From NCBI RefSeq assembly GCF_028640845.1, contig NC_080539.1:163568236-163632235 (forward strand): DNA of 64,000 nt. Reading direction: 5' to 3'. Both the position numbers and the translations under genes were made by a program. The stretch comes from Ahaetulla prasina (Eukaryota; Chordata; Lepidosauria; Squamata; Colubridae). The first letter of the stretch is position 1; every line of letters begins with the position of its first letter. This document shows positions 44,303-54,664 of this stretch, piece by piece. The notes below the pieces were generated by a model, which did not search any database, was not told where the DNA came from, and was given only the letters and a program-made list of their open reading frames with translations.

Positions 44303-45125
44303 CAGGTAATCCTCGGGTTATGACAGTTCATTTAGCGACCATTCAAAGTTATGACATAACCCACCCACCCCCAAGTACTTGCAACACAGTCCTGAAGTTA
44401 TGAATGTTGCAGCACCATGGCAATCGTTCACACTTACGAATACGGCATGGGCACTGCAATATTTACCCTGCCTATTCCCCCTGCCGGGTCTCCAAAGGCA
44501 CTGGGCTTGTGGAGACTCACTTGTGACAATCTAGCCAGCCATTGGTTCCTTTGCTTACTTCAGTGCATTCGCAGAGAACAGAGGCCTAAAGTCATGTGAG
44601 ATCTGGTACTACAGTACTTTAGGTATCTGTTCTCAGAAAACAGAGGTCTACACCAGATCCGGCCAAAGAGTGCTTGCAAGCTGATGAGACTTTGGCGCAG
44701 CAAAATTGCATTGCTTCAAGTTTCCCATTAGCTTACAAATGCTTTTCGCGGCAAGACTGAAATGGCGCGAAAAATGTTTGCAAGTTGATGGGACACTTGA
44801 AGCAATACGGTTTTGCTACCCCAGAGTCTCGTTGGCTTGCAAACGCTTTTCATGCCGAGACTGCAATCAGGCAAAGAAACCGTGGCAAAGAGGCTGGAGA
44901 GGAGGCAGCTCACTAGATCTTTACAAGGTAAAGCAGGTGACCTGTTCTATCGCTAGGTCCAACAAGGCCTCCCCCCCCCCAAACCTCATGTGCACTTAAC
45001 AACCAGCACATTCTATTAGCGAATGTGTGGACGGAAGCACGGATTGATCACCTTTGACATGATTCACTCTTACGAATCCTTGGGTTACAAATGTTATATT
45101 TCATTCGCAACTTGAGGACTACCTG
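44303..45125. mobile_element. TA-flanked MITE, long variant with fold-back
   Basis: 823 bp, twice the usual size. Ends caggtaatcctcgggtta and caacttgaggactacctg with TA outside. The extra length is a different interior with a large imperfect inverted repeat (44669-44750 against 44766-44846). Confidence 0.83.
44669..44846. repeat. imperfect fold-back of about 80-bp arms
   Basis: Left arm includes cattgcttcaagtttcccat, right arm the inverse atgggacacttgaagcaata. The arms face each other across cggcaagactgaaatgg (44749-44766). Shorter direct repeats (gcttacaaatgctttt, gcttgcaaacgctttt) lie at 44731 and 44835. Confidence 0.8.
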
Positions 45126-45682
45126 TAATAAGACAAAGGTCTTGAATTTTTTATAATGGAGTGCAATATCTATATTGCTGGAGGAGAAAGAATAGATATA
45201 CTTTATGTGCATTTAAAAAATATCTTTTTGTTTACTGTATATACCCTGCATAAGAAAATGATGGAAACATTTTACCATCAAAAAGAAAAAAAAGTAGCAT
45301 TTGTTCACTTGTATTCCATATATTTTATAGGTAACTTTGCAGAAGTTCTTAAAACAACCTTGTCAATTTGATTATGCCCATTTTTACATGACCAAAATCA
45401 TAAAGTGAATTCATACCCATGATCTTTTCATCTAGAAACTTCGGGCCTGCATAAAAGCTTCTTTATTCTACTCATGTTTCAGCATTACAAACTTTTAACT
45501 CATTCTGAATAGTTTTGAAAGCAACACATATAGTTTTTTATACATTCTCACGTTTAATATATTTTCTTTAGTGTTTCAAAAACTAGCTGTAAATTTATGA
45601 TTCAGACCAGATAGATGGACAGATAATATTTGTCCGCTTCTCTTCATACTAATAGGCTAGACTCATACTGTAATTAATGTAC
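45126..45682. other. unrecognised non-coding DNA
   Basis: No gene or repeat recognised. Confidence 0.5.
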
Positions 45683-45870
45683 AATTATTTATTAGATTTT
45701 TATCCCATTTTATTACTTTCTAATTAACTCAGGGCAGCAAAATACATAAAAAATACATACCTTTCTCCTTTTTTCCTTGTAAGGTATGTTGGGCTGAGAG
45801 AGAATCTAAGGTGGGACTAGAACTCACCGTCTCCTGGTTTCTAGGCCTGCACCTTCACTACTACTTTAGT
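45683..45870 (-). mobile_element. tRNA-derived SINE, degraded
   Basis: Minus strand reads aggtgcaggcctagaaacca, ggagacggtgagttctagtc, ccaccttagattctctctca, gcccaacatacc and ends in an ATAAAT-type tail. Same family as 41622, here keeping the B-box region (gagttctagtcc). Confidence 0.65.
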
Positions 45871-46370
45871 AAAGATACCTTAGTCAAACTTAAACTTTCT
45901 CAGACTGCATCTATCAAGTAATCTTAAGCATATTTTCCACAATTTAGTCATACTTGATTTTTTGATAAGTGTTCTTAAGATTGGAGCCCTAACTTTATTT
46001 CCTGATTTTTGCAAATGAAATGGTGAGACTTCAGCCTATCTACAGGTGAAACTCAAAAAATTAGAATATCATGCAAAAGTTCATTTATTTCAGTAATGCA
46101 ACTTTAAAGGTGAAACTAATATATGAAATAGACTTATTACATGCAAAGTGAGATAGTTCACGCCTTGATTTGTCATAATTTTGATGATTATGGCTGACAG
46201 CTTATGAAAACCCCAAATTCACAATCTCCGAAAATTAGAATATTGTGAGAAGGTTCAATATTCTAGGCTCAAAGTGTCCCACTCTAATCAGCTAATTAAG
46301 CCATAACACCTGCAAAGGGTTCCTGAGCCTTTAAATGCTCTCCCAGTCTGGTTCAGTAGGAATCACAATC

Positions 46371-46694
46371 ATGGGAAAGACTGCTGACCTAACAGTTGTG
46401 CAGAAAACCATCATTGACACCCGCCATAAGGAGGGAAAGCCTCAGAAGATAATTGCAAAAGAAGTTGGATGTTCCCAAAGTGCTGTATCAAAGCACATTA
46501 ATAGAAAGTCATGTGGAAGGAAAAAGTGTGGAAGAAAAAGGTGCACAAGCAGCAGGGATGACCACAGCCTGGAGAGGATTGTCAGGAAAAGGCCATTCAA
46601 AGTGTTGGGGACTTTCACAAGGAGTGGACTGAGGTTGGAGTCAGTGCATCAAGAGCCATCACACACAGACGGATCCTGGACATGGGCTTCAAAT
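46371..46694 (+). pseudogene. Tc1 transposase, N-terminal part
   Basis: Starts MGKTADLTVVQKTIIDTRH and carries the first helix-turn-helix that binds the inverted repeats (KIIAKEVGCSQSAVSKHINR, near residues 24-43), then a basic GRKKCGRKRCTS stretch (GRPR-like hook and nuclear localisation region). ATG 46371 is preferred to the upstream in-frame ATG at 46335 because the family starts there. The frame is cut at 46695 by the hAT insertion. One internal shift near 46620-46640 is likely, since the second DNA-binding segment (EWTEAGV-type) is altered. Confidence 0.85.
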
Positions 46695-46979
46695 CAGGGG
46701 TGAAATCTAAAAATTTTCCCTACTGATTCTGTGGGTGTGGCTTGGTGGTCAGATGACTGGGTGGGCATGGCCAATAACAATAAATAAAAATAATAAACAA
46801 AGCATACAAAACAATAAGAGGTACAAAAAACCAACTTTCACACTTTACACACACACAACACAACACAGCTGACTCACACACAATGTAAAAGCAGCTGCAC
46901 TTCACCCAAAATGGCCCCTGCAATATGCAGGAACCTCACACAGCCACAAAAAGCTCAAAAACCAACTTTCACACTTCAC

Positions 46980-47002
46980 ACACACACAACACAACACAAC
47001 AG

Positions 47003-47028
<26 letters not shown>
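46980..47028. repeat. (CA)n microsatellite
   Basis: CA-rich array broken by AACA units, inside the hAT element. Confidence 0.9.
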
Positions 47029-47034
<6 letters not shown>

Positions 47035-47395
47035 CCACATACAGCTTTGTGAGATTTTGTGTGTTTATGTAGTTAGAGTGAAACACTACAGAAACACGTC
47101 CAATCTCAGAAAGCTGCACAAATATTTTATTATTTTATTTTATTTATATATTATTATTTATTTATATTTATATCGGGGTCTCCAACCTTAGTAACTTCAA
47201 GGTTTGTGGACTTCAATTCCCAGAGTTCCTCAGCCAGCAAAGCAGGCAGATTAAATTGCTGACTGAGGAGACGGATTGCAGGCAGGCAGATTCAGTTGCT
47301 AGCTGATGCAACTGATGTAAAGCATGGCTTTCCCAGCTGGAAAGGAGCAGTAATAAGGTAAGTGCTTCACCGCAACCCAAACCTCTTAAAAGGAG

Positions 47396-47674
47396 GTTTT
47401 CTACGAGCTCTTCGGCTGAAGAGCTCGTAGAAAACATGTTTTTTAAGGTTCTGGTGATGAGGAACTCAGCTGGGATCGTCAGAGGAGCCTTTTAAAACCT
47501 TTTTTTTTTACAACCTTTTTGGCCGAAGAGGTTGTTAAAAAAAAAAACTTTTAAAGGGTTCTGACGATCTCAGCTGAGCCACGGGATCATCAAAGGCTTT
47601 TTTTTTACTTTTAAAGGCATGTTTTCGGCTGAAGAAAAACTGCTTTTAAAAGTAAAAAAAAAACCCTGATGATG
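47396..47674. repeat. three tandem hairpins with related loops
   Basis: Hairpin 1: 18-bp perfect stem 47396-47413 / 47418-47435, loop ggct. Hairpin 2: imperfect arms about 47465-47516 / 47529-47577, loop around ttggccgaag. Hairpin 3: arms about 47586-47626 / 47632-47674, centre ttttcggctgaagaaaa. The centres (ttcggctgaa, ggccgaag, ttcggctgaa) are related and the arms share A/T runs and cttttaaa. Confidence 0.85.
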
Positions 47675-47803
47675 GTGGGGCTCAGCAGAGGCAGGGGGCG
47701 GGGCCAGGGATTTTTGCTACTGGTTCTCCGAACCACCTGCCGCCATTGCTACCGGATCAGGCGAGCCAGTCCGAACTGGGAGCATTTCACCCCTGCTTCA
47801 AAT

Positions 47804-48474
47804 GTCATATTCCTCTTGTCAAGCCGCTCCTGAACAACAAACAACATCAGAAGTGTCTTACCTGGGCTAAAGAAAAAAAGAAATGGTCTGTTGCTCAATG
47901 GTCCAAAGTCCTCTTTTCTGATGAGAGCAACTTTTGCATCTCATTTGGAAACCAAGGACCCAGAGACTGGAGGAAGAATGGAGAGGCACACTCTGCAAGA
48001 TGCTTGAAGTCCAGTGTGAAGTTTCCACAGTCTGTGTTGATTTGGGGAGCCATGTCATCTGCTGGTGTTGGTCCACTGTGCTTCATTAAGTCCAGGGTCA
48101 ACACAGCCGTCTACCAGGAGATTTTGGAGCATTCATGCTTCCTTCCGCAGAGGAGCTTTATGGGGATGCTGACTTCATTTTCCAGCAGGACTTGGCAACT
48201 GCCCACACTGCCAAAAGTACCAAAACCTGCCCATGGGATTACTGTGCTTGATTGGCCAGCAAACTCGCCTGACCTGAACCCCATAGAGAATCTATGGGGC
48301 ATTGCCAAGAGAAAGATGAAAGACATGAGACTGAACAATATAGAAGAGCTGAAGACCACTATTGAAGCATCCTGGTCTTCCATAACACTTCAGCAGTGCC
48401 ACAGGCTGATAGCATCCATGCCATGCCGCATTGAGGCAGTAATTGATGCAAAAGGGGCCCAAACCAAGTACTGA
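47804..48474 (+). pseudogene. Tc1 transposase, catalytic C-terminal part
   Basis: Continues directly after the hAT duplication: HIPLVKPLLNN, VLFSDESNF (first catalytic Asp of the DD34E triad), WGAMSSAGVG, then PANSPDLNPIENLWG (third catalytic residue, Glu) and a normal C-terminus ending AKGAQTKY and TGA at 48472. Between about 48130 and 48225 the open frame is shifted; the family block holding the second catalytic Asp (QQD) is present in the DNA but out of frame, and a second shift restores the frame. The protein would be inactive. Confidence 0.86.
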
Positions 48475-48753
48475 ATACATATGCATGCTTATGCTTTTCA
48501 GAGGTCCGATATTGTTCTATGTAAAATCCTTGTTTTATTGATTTCATGTAATATTCTAATTTTTTGAGATTGTGAAACTGGGGTTTTCATGAGCTGTCAG
48601 CCATTATCATCAAAATTATGACAAATCAAGGCATGAACTATCTCGCTTTGCATGTAATGAGTCTATCTCATATATTAGTTTCACCTTTTAAGTTGCATTA
48701 CTGAAATAAATGAACTTTTGCACAATATTCTAATTTTTTGAGTTTCACCTGTA

Positions 48754-49132
48754 TTTATCTAACAGAATTTTAGAGCAGACATGATTAATTTTGGACTGTT
48801 CTACCATAAGGACTGGAGTTTGGAATATTGTTCTGTAGTTGTGTCTGTATGCAGGTGTGTAAATGTGGTAATGTGAAATGCTGCCTGAATATTTATTTGC
48901 TGTGTATACATATCTAAGCATTTATCTGAATTTGCTGGGAACTCCATACATATCTGAGCATTCAATTTTCCACTTGCCTATTCCCAAAGTGCTTTAGAAA
49001 TTTAACATGGATTTTTTTTTATGTTAGGGATGATATCTAGAGATTTAATTCGTGTTTAAGAAAATAGCAGTATGTGAAGTATTCAAATAATTCAGAACTT
49101 GTGTTGTTTTTTTTAAGTGTAATGTTCCCTAA
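48754..49132. other. unrecognised non-coding DNA
   Basis: No gene or repeat recognised. Confidence 0.5.
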
Positions 49133-49256
49133 CAGGTGTCAAACTCACAGCCTCGATGTGTCATGCACTGACCACGCTCACCCCCAGTTTAGTGAAGGGC
49201 AAAAAAAGTTGCAATGTGTCACATGATGACAACATGTCGTCAATTTGACATCCCTG
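49133..49256. mobile_element. hAT-type MITE (GTGTCAAACTC family)
   Basis: 124 bp, left end caggtgtcaaactcac, right end aatttgacatccctg. 8-bp duplications ttccctaa / ttccaaaa (6 of 8). Same family as 32908. Confidence 0.75.
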
Positions 49257-49517
49257 TTCCAAAACAATAAAGTACCCTAAATAAGTCACTACTTCTGAAT
49301 AGCATACAGAAAGATACTATCTATGTATTCTATAAAAACTTTTAAGAGAATATAAACTATTTAAAAACAATTATAAAATACATTATACTATGAATATTTA
49401 ATTGAAAATGTATGATGACAAAAAAATGAAACAAAAAAAGGATGACAAAAAATGAAATGGGATTTTGCTTTTTTACCGATTAGATAGATTTGTTGTTACA
49501 GAAATGGCTAGTTTATA

Positions 49518-49650
49518 CCCTGTTTTCCCCAAAATAAGACATCCCCTGATTATGCCCAATTGGACTTTTGAGCACATGGCAAAAAGGCCAAGCGCTTATT
49601 TCAGGGTTCAAAAAAATATAAGACAGGGTCTTATTTTCGGGGAAACACAG
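49518..49650. mobile_element. TA-flanked short inverted-repeat element (CCCTGTTTTCCCC)
   Basis: 133 bp. Left cctgttttccccaaaataag and right cttattttcggggaaacaca are inverse complements over about 23 bases. TA on both sides (49516-49517, 49651-49652). A mariner-like MITE by its target; no coding capacity. Confidence 0.75.
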
Positions 49651-49652
49651 TA

Positions 49653-50749
49653 CTATTATTTAAAAGTAAAAAGTTGAGGTTTTATGTTATTATCTTATTC
49701 TACTGCACCAAAGGGAGTCGGAAGTCAATGTCTTGTCTTTTCTTTTTCCCCTTTCCCTCACTTTTCCCTTCCCTATTTTCCCTGCTATTTACTTTTGTAT
49801 TTTCTTTTTATGCTATATTATAAACTAATAAAAACTGTTGAGAAAAAGAAAATGTATGATGACTTACTTTTACTAAGAACAGTTGAACTTCTCTTATTGG
49901 AAGATAGAAGCATTCAAACAGAGTGAGAATGTATTTAAAGTCAGCATAGCGGTAAGCGATTCAGATTATCACAAGGAATAACATTAGCAGGAAAGGCAAA
50001 AAAAATCTGAATAAAAAAAAACCCCTGCCTAAATAAGAACATAATATCGAAGAAGAGGGTATTGTGAATTCCACATAGAGGGCACCTCACTTGACAAATG
50101 CCCATGACGTTGCACTTTTAAGTATGAATAGTAGTTAAGTGGAAGCTTTAAACCTTTATACTTACCTGAAGAGTATATTCTCAGTGTAAAGCATAATCAG
50201 CAAGAGTCAGATGAAAGGAAATGATTTCATTATGCATTGTGGCAGGAATGCCAGTATTAATAAGCTTGGGGACTGTCCTTACAGGATTTTGCTGATCGGC
50301 CATTGTTCCATGATCCCCACTGCAGTGTATTAGATATCATTAGATACTTGCTTGTGGGCACATATTTGTGCGATGCATTTAATTTTCACAGTAGACTTCT
50401 TACATGTATAAACCAATAAATAATAATTTACTGGCTTAATATGTGCATAATAAGAAGAGCATACATTCTAAAGAGAAAAGAAAATAGACCTGGCTCTTGA
50501 CTGAAAAGCTTTCCGTTGTCATTGTGGCAACTGGGAAAGATTGAAGCTACAAAAGTGAAGGAGCCATTGAATGCAGTCTGACCCCGTTTCTGAATAAACG
50601 TATTTTGTCTGATTGTGGATGTTTCAAAAATCATTTGGGGAAAAATGCTTTAGTCTTTATATCAGTAGAGCACTTCTATGCTATTCATTTAAGGACCTCT
50701 TCTTCCACTGAGCCTGAGGAAAAAGCTATAGCTGTTTTAGGAATTTAAT
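49653..50749. other. unrecognised non-coding DNA
   Basis: No gene or repeat recognised apart from an L1-like T/C-rich stretch ending ctaataaaaactgttgagaa (49735-49850), which may be another LINE 3' end. Confidence 0.4.
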
Positions 50750-50809
50750 TTTAATAGTAACATAGTGTAAGCCGCCCTGAGTCTTCGGAAAAGGGCGGGA
50801 TATAAATGC
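50750..50809 (+). mobile_element. LINE/SINE 3' tail with hairpin
   Basis: gtgtaagccgccctgagtct then gggcgggatataaatgcaaa. Hairpin at 50772-50798. Identical in type to the tail of the SINE at 17308. Nothing upstream was recognised, so only the tail was inserted. Confidence 0.65.
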
Positions 50810-50867
50810 AAATAATAATAATAATAATGATGATGATGATGATGATGATGATGAAGAAGAAGAAGAA
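50810..50867. repeat. compound microsatellite (AAT)n(GAT)n(GAA)n
   Basis: AAT units to 50828, GAT units to about 50853, GAA units to 50867, growing out of the A-rich end of the preceding tail. Confidence 0.93.
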
Positions 50868-51004
50868 CAGGATCCTTAAGACAGTATATATATTTTTTCT
50901 ATTCTACCTCATTGTCCCCCCCTTCCCAGCACACTGAGTGGCTGAAGTATGCTAGGATATTCCATGACCAGGAGGAAACAATGAAAGTATGTATGGGTTT
51001 GGAT

Positions 51005-51193
51005 CAGTGGTGGGTTGCCCCCAGTTCTGACCCATTCTATAGAACCAGTAATAAAACCGGTGGAAGCCTCCACCCACTGACCCAAACGTCATCAAAACTC
51101 TTCTGCGCATGCACAGAAGAGCACGCATGAGTGGAGCGAGTGCACGCGGGCACGATGCAAACCGATAGTAAAGGTAAGTAGAACCCACCCCTG
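51005..51193. mobile_element. hAT-type MITE (CAGTGGTGGGTT family)
   Basis: 189 bp, ends cagtggtgggttgcc and tagaacccacccctg. Perfect 8-bp duplications gtttggat (50997-51004, 51194-51201). Same family as 3800. Confidence 0.9.
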
Positions 51194-51424
51194 GTTTGGA
51201 TGGAAGTTGCCTATGAAAGGCTATAGGATTAATCCATGCAAGTTTGGAAAATGATCCACTAAACATGGCATGTAGCTTCTTACATGGGGAGGAAGGAAAT
51301 CTAATAAAAAGGCTGATGACAATCAATAGGGTGGTTGTAGTTGATTCCTAAAGAGAAAAAGTGAAGCTTCTGGAGTGGGGAAAGGCCTGAAAGCTTGGCA
51401 GCATGCTTTGATGGTCTCCATGTA

Positions 51425-51640
51425 AGCAATAGCTTACATGCCGCTTCATAGTGCTTTACAGCCCTTTATAAGCAGTTTACAAAGTCAGCATATTGTCCCC
51501 CAACAATCAGGGTCCTCATTTTACCGACCACAGAAAAGTGGAAGGCTGAGTCAACCTTGAGCTATTCAGGATCAAACTCCTGACAGTGGGCAGAGTTAGC
51601 CTACAATACTGCATTTTAACCACTGTGTCACTATGGCTCT
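51425..51640 (-). mobile_element. tRNA-derived SINE
   Basis: On the minus strand: gagccatagtgacacagtgg (A-box region), ttaaaatgcagtattgtagg, caaggttgactcagccttcc, aatgaggaccctgattgttg, ggggacaatatgctgac and ctgtaaagcactatgaagcg. Same family as 53096, near full length. Confidence 0.8.
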
Positions 51641-51738
51641 TGACCTCATAAGGCAGCATCTGAGTACAGGAATGACAATGTTGCTCCAAGGTGATACCCC
51701 CATCCCTTCCCCTCCCTTCTTTGGATAAGCCTCTAGGT

Positions 51739-51871
51739 CAGAGGTGTCAAACTTGCGGCTTATGGGTCAGATACGTCACACGCTGGCCACGCCGAACCCC
51801 ATTTTAGCGAAGGGGGAAAAGTCACAATGTGTCACGGGACGACAACGTGATGCCATGAGTTTGACAACCTG
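51739..51871. mobile_element. hAT-type MITE (GTGTCAAACTC family), one flank lost
   Basis: 133 bp, ends cagaggtgtcaaactt and gagtttgacaacctg. The left flank ctctaggt is not repeated on the right, where an RTE-like fragment abuts. Confidence 0.72.
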
Positions 51872-52140
51872 CCATTCAGTCGTGCCCAACTCTCGGCCAT
51901 TTCATAGATCAGCTCTGCCCATGCCCTTCTTTCTCACATTGCCTCCTTCAAATCTGCCATGGTCATCCTTTTCAGTGTCCAGCCAACAAGTACTAGGGTG
52001 GCCCCTTCTCCTTTTCTGCTGATCACTCTTAGCATGATTGATTTTCGAATGAGTCATCTTGCACGATACCTCCTAATGCATTCAGTGGGATTTTTAGCTT
52101 TAGCTATTGTTTTCCTCTGTAGCCAAAATTTGTACTTCAC
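51872..52140 (-). mobile_element. possible RTE/BovB 3'-region fragment
   Basis: cattcagtcgtgcccaactc, tgcccttctttctcacattg, ggtggccccttctccttttc and gattttcgaatgagtcatct resemble, in order, blocks of the inverse complement of BovB-type 3' regions. Decayed; no end was defined. Confidence 0.4.
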
Positions 52141-53095
52141 TTGCCAAGCATTATAACAATTGCAACCTGCTTCCTGAAACTAGGAGCTGTATTTAATAAC
52201 TAATTACTCTAATGATCCTATAGACATCCTGGAGACCTGTTTTAGCAATGGTGTCAATTACAGCCATCTGCACAATGAATAGAAGGAACTATGGCCCAGC
52301 TGTAGAGTTGAAACTTGTTGGCGTTTTCCTACGGGCAGCCATATGGTACTTAACAAGATTGAATTGTTCACACTGCAAACTTCTCTAATGAATGTTAACA
52401 TTTTTTGTTCTGGGAAATATTTTTTTTCACCAAAGTGTTGAGTATTTTTAAAATGGTGAAAGTGTTTAAAAGTGACAGAATATAAATGGAAAAGTCTTCA
52501 GGGAATAGGGAGGGGGGGAGTGGTAAGGCGGGAAGCCTTTCTCTCGCTTGCTCGCAATTGCTTCCAGAGGCCTTTATGATAGCACTCCTCTTTTTAATAG
52601 TGCTGTCACTTTGTGCGTATATTGGCAGCACTGAAACAATAAATAAGGAAGGGTGTAATTAGAAATGTTGCTCACGTTTGCCACAAGCATGCCCAGGTTT
52701 TCAGATGATTTGAGTTAATAGCAGCTTTCTTTCATGTGCATTTGCTTACACGGTTGAGACAGCTGCCATCTTGCTCATCACTCCAGGGAGTTGGGTCAGT
52801 GATACTAAACACACGAGACTGTGTGACTCAAGCTGCAGGCTGTCCTCAAGTGACAACAGCTAGCTGGCTTCCAGCTGAGGTCTTCTGCAATACCCTGAGC
52901 ATGTTATATGGCTAAATATATAATTCTGCAATTAACCGGTTGGCAAGTGCTGTTCTTCTGGCTGGTGAATCAGAGAAACAACAGTTGACATGGCAGGGCT
53001 GGGCCGGTGGAGCAGCATCTGACTCCTCTCTGATGGTTCTTGCTTTGTTCTCTGAAGCATGGAAAATGGGTGGAAATGTAGCCTATCTGCTACAA
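52141..53095. other. unrecognised non-coding DNA, possibly conserved
   Basis: No repeat or gene recognised. 52680-53080 is balanced in composition and free of repeats, with E-box (cagctg) and AT-rich homeodomain-type words; whether it is conserved cannot be told from one sequence. Confidence 0.4.
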
Positions 53096-53335
53096 GAGCC
53101 ATGGTGGCGTAGTGGTTAGAATGCAGTACTGCAGGCTACTTCGGCTGACTGCCGGCTGACTGCAATTTGGCAGTTCAATTCTCACCATACTCAAGGTTGA
53201 CTCAGCCTTCTATCCTTCCGAGCTCAGATTGTTGGGGGCAATAAGCTGACTCTGTAAACCGTTTAGAGAGGGCTGTAAAGCACTGTAAATATATTTATAT
53301 AATAGTATATAAGTCTAAGTGCTATTGATAGTGCT
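53096..53335 (+). mobile_element. tRNA-derived SINE
   Basis: Best copy of its family: A-box tggcgtagtgg (53105-53115), ttagaatgcagtactgcagg, B-box region cagttcaattct (53170-area), caaggttgactcagccttct, attgttgggggcaataagct and ctgtaaaccgtttagagagg, ending in tataagtctaagtgctattg. Acceptor-stem pairing and CCA context are absent, so it is not a tRNA gene. Confidence 0.85.
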
Positions 53336-54322
53336 ATCTCATTGGCTTCTCTTTCTTTCCCCAAGCTAATTACAGCTGACCAAATACCAATTTCTAAGAA
53401 AACACTACCCTGACACTAGAAAGATAGTAGGTACCCTGTGATTTGTGTTGCTGTTTCAAACATGATCGAGGTGTATCCATTTCTATGAGTTACTACTGTG
53501 CGTTGAAGATTATGCTACTCCATTCCATACATAGTCAAAGAAATTCTTAGGAATTCTAGAAATTTCTTAATTAACTTGAAAAATATAAGAAGCACTATTG
53601 GATTGTAGTGCGCAAATAAATAAAGGGAGTCTATACAAGTATTTCAAATGCATATACCAGTACTGACATTGAAATAGAGCAATTGCAATTGCCTATATAT
53701 CTACTTGGATAATTTTATACTAACCAAGATGGGATTCTTCAGATGGTGGCTGAAGTATCAAAACAAATAATCTTTTCGTATATCTTCCATTTGTGTGCCA
53801 ACAGAGGCTGGGGTGCCTTGCAGTTTGCAAAACAGGCAGTTCAGGGCAAGTTAGGCTAAGATATGAATGTCTAGGTAGCTTTGATTCCCTTCATTTTTGT
53901 TTACAACAACCTTAAGAAAATTTAAGCAAGGATTATAATTGCTTAGCATCTTAGTCAACAGAGCAGCACAGATGTACCTTGGGTCAGAAGGTTTGGGTAA
54001 AGTCATACTTGATTATATGCTAAAAGAAAACTTCATCTTCTTTTACAGTAATCACAATTCTTCTTTTAGCCTTTTACTCTTTAACTAAGGAACATGGCTT
54101 TCAACATTAAAGTTTGTTCTTGCCTGTGGCTTTAAGGAACTTAGCTATTACAGGTGCATTTACAAGTGCATCTCAAATAGAAACCTGAACTTGAATGCTT
54201 CCTTGGAAAATATTAAATAATCCAGTTCTCTACTATGGCTACCATGAGTATTAAATAGCTGTCATCCCATGTGATTTTGTGTCTGGTTGAACAAAACACA
54301 CACTTACAAAGAGATTGAAACT
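53336..54322. other. unrecognised non-coding DNA
   Basis: No gene or repeat recognised. Confidence 0.5.
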
Positions 54323-54664
54323 CAGAGGTGGTATTCAGCAGGTTCTGACTAGTTCTGGAAAACTGGTAGCGGAAATTTTGAGTAGTTCGGAGAACCCGTT
54401 AATACCACCTCTGACTGGCCCCGTCCGCATCTATTCTCTGCCTCCCGTGTCCCAGCTGATCGGGAAGAAATGGGGATTTTGCAGTTACCTTCCCCTGGAG
54501 TGGGGAGGGAATGGAGATTTTACAGTATCCTTTCTCTGCCATGCCCACCAAGCCACGCCCATCAAGCCATGCCATGCCCACCAAGCCACGCCCATCAAGC
54601 CATGCCATGCCCACCAAGCCATATCCACAGAACCAGTAGTAAAAAAATTTGAATCCCACCACTG
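54323..54664. mobile_element. hAT-type MITE with internal tandem repeat
   Basis: 342 bp, left end cagaggtggtattcag, right end gaatcccaccactg, 8-bp duplications ttgaaact / ccgaaact (6 of 8). The first 92 bases are a palindrome of their own (cagaggtggtatt..aataccacctctg). A 33-bp unit starting atgcccaccaagcca repeats at 54541, 54574 and 54607 (about 2.5 copies). Confidence 0.8.

Larger units (their letters stand above)
46695..47795. mobile_element. hAT-type element with three fold-backs, inside the Tc1
   Basis: 1101 bp, ends caggggtgaaat and atttcacccctg (perfect inverted repeat of 12). Perfect 8-bp duplications cttcaaat (46687-46694, 47796-47803). The interior holds a (CA)n array (about 46980-47028), a fragment of another repeat (ggtctccaacctta..ttcaattcccagagttcctc, 47176-47232) and three successive hairpins at 47396-47674. 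No transposase. Confidence 0.9.
46043..48751 (+). mobile_element. Tc1-type DNA transposon, interrupted by a hAT element
   Basis: Long inverted repeats at both ends begin caggtgaaactcaaaaaatt and end aattttttgagtttcacctg, with TA directly outside (46041-46042, 48752-48753). The terminal repeats extend about 210 bases with a second gaaaattagaatattgtgag-type repeat inside each, the IR/DR layout of Tc1 elements. Without the 1.1-kb insert the element would be about 1.6 kb, the usual Tc1 size. It encodes one transposase, now broken. The transposase type is one known from teleosts, frogs and lampreys and thought to have moved horizontally. Confidence 0.9.

Noticed and set aside
46925..47191. An 88-residue ORF rich in His and Thr
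   Set aside because: Translation of a CA microsatellite inside the hAT element.
53105..53185. A tRNA gene
   Set aside because: A- and B-boxes are present but there is no cloverleaf pairing, and the sequence continues into a SINE body found again at 51425 and 17308.
54541..54625. A CRISPR-like repeat array
   Set aside because: Head-to-tail 33-bp units without spacers, inside a vertebrate MITE.
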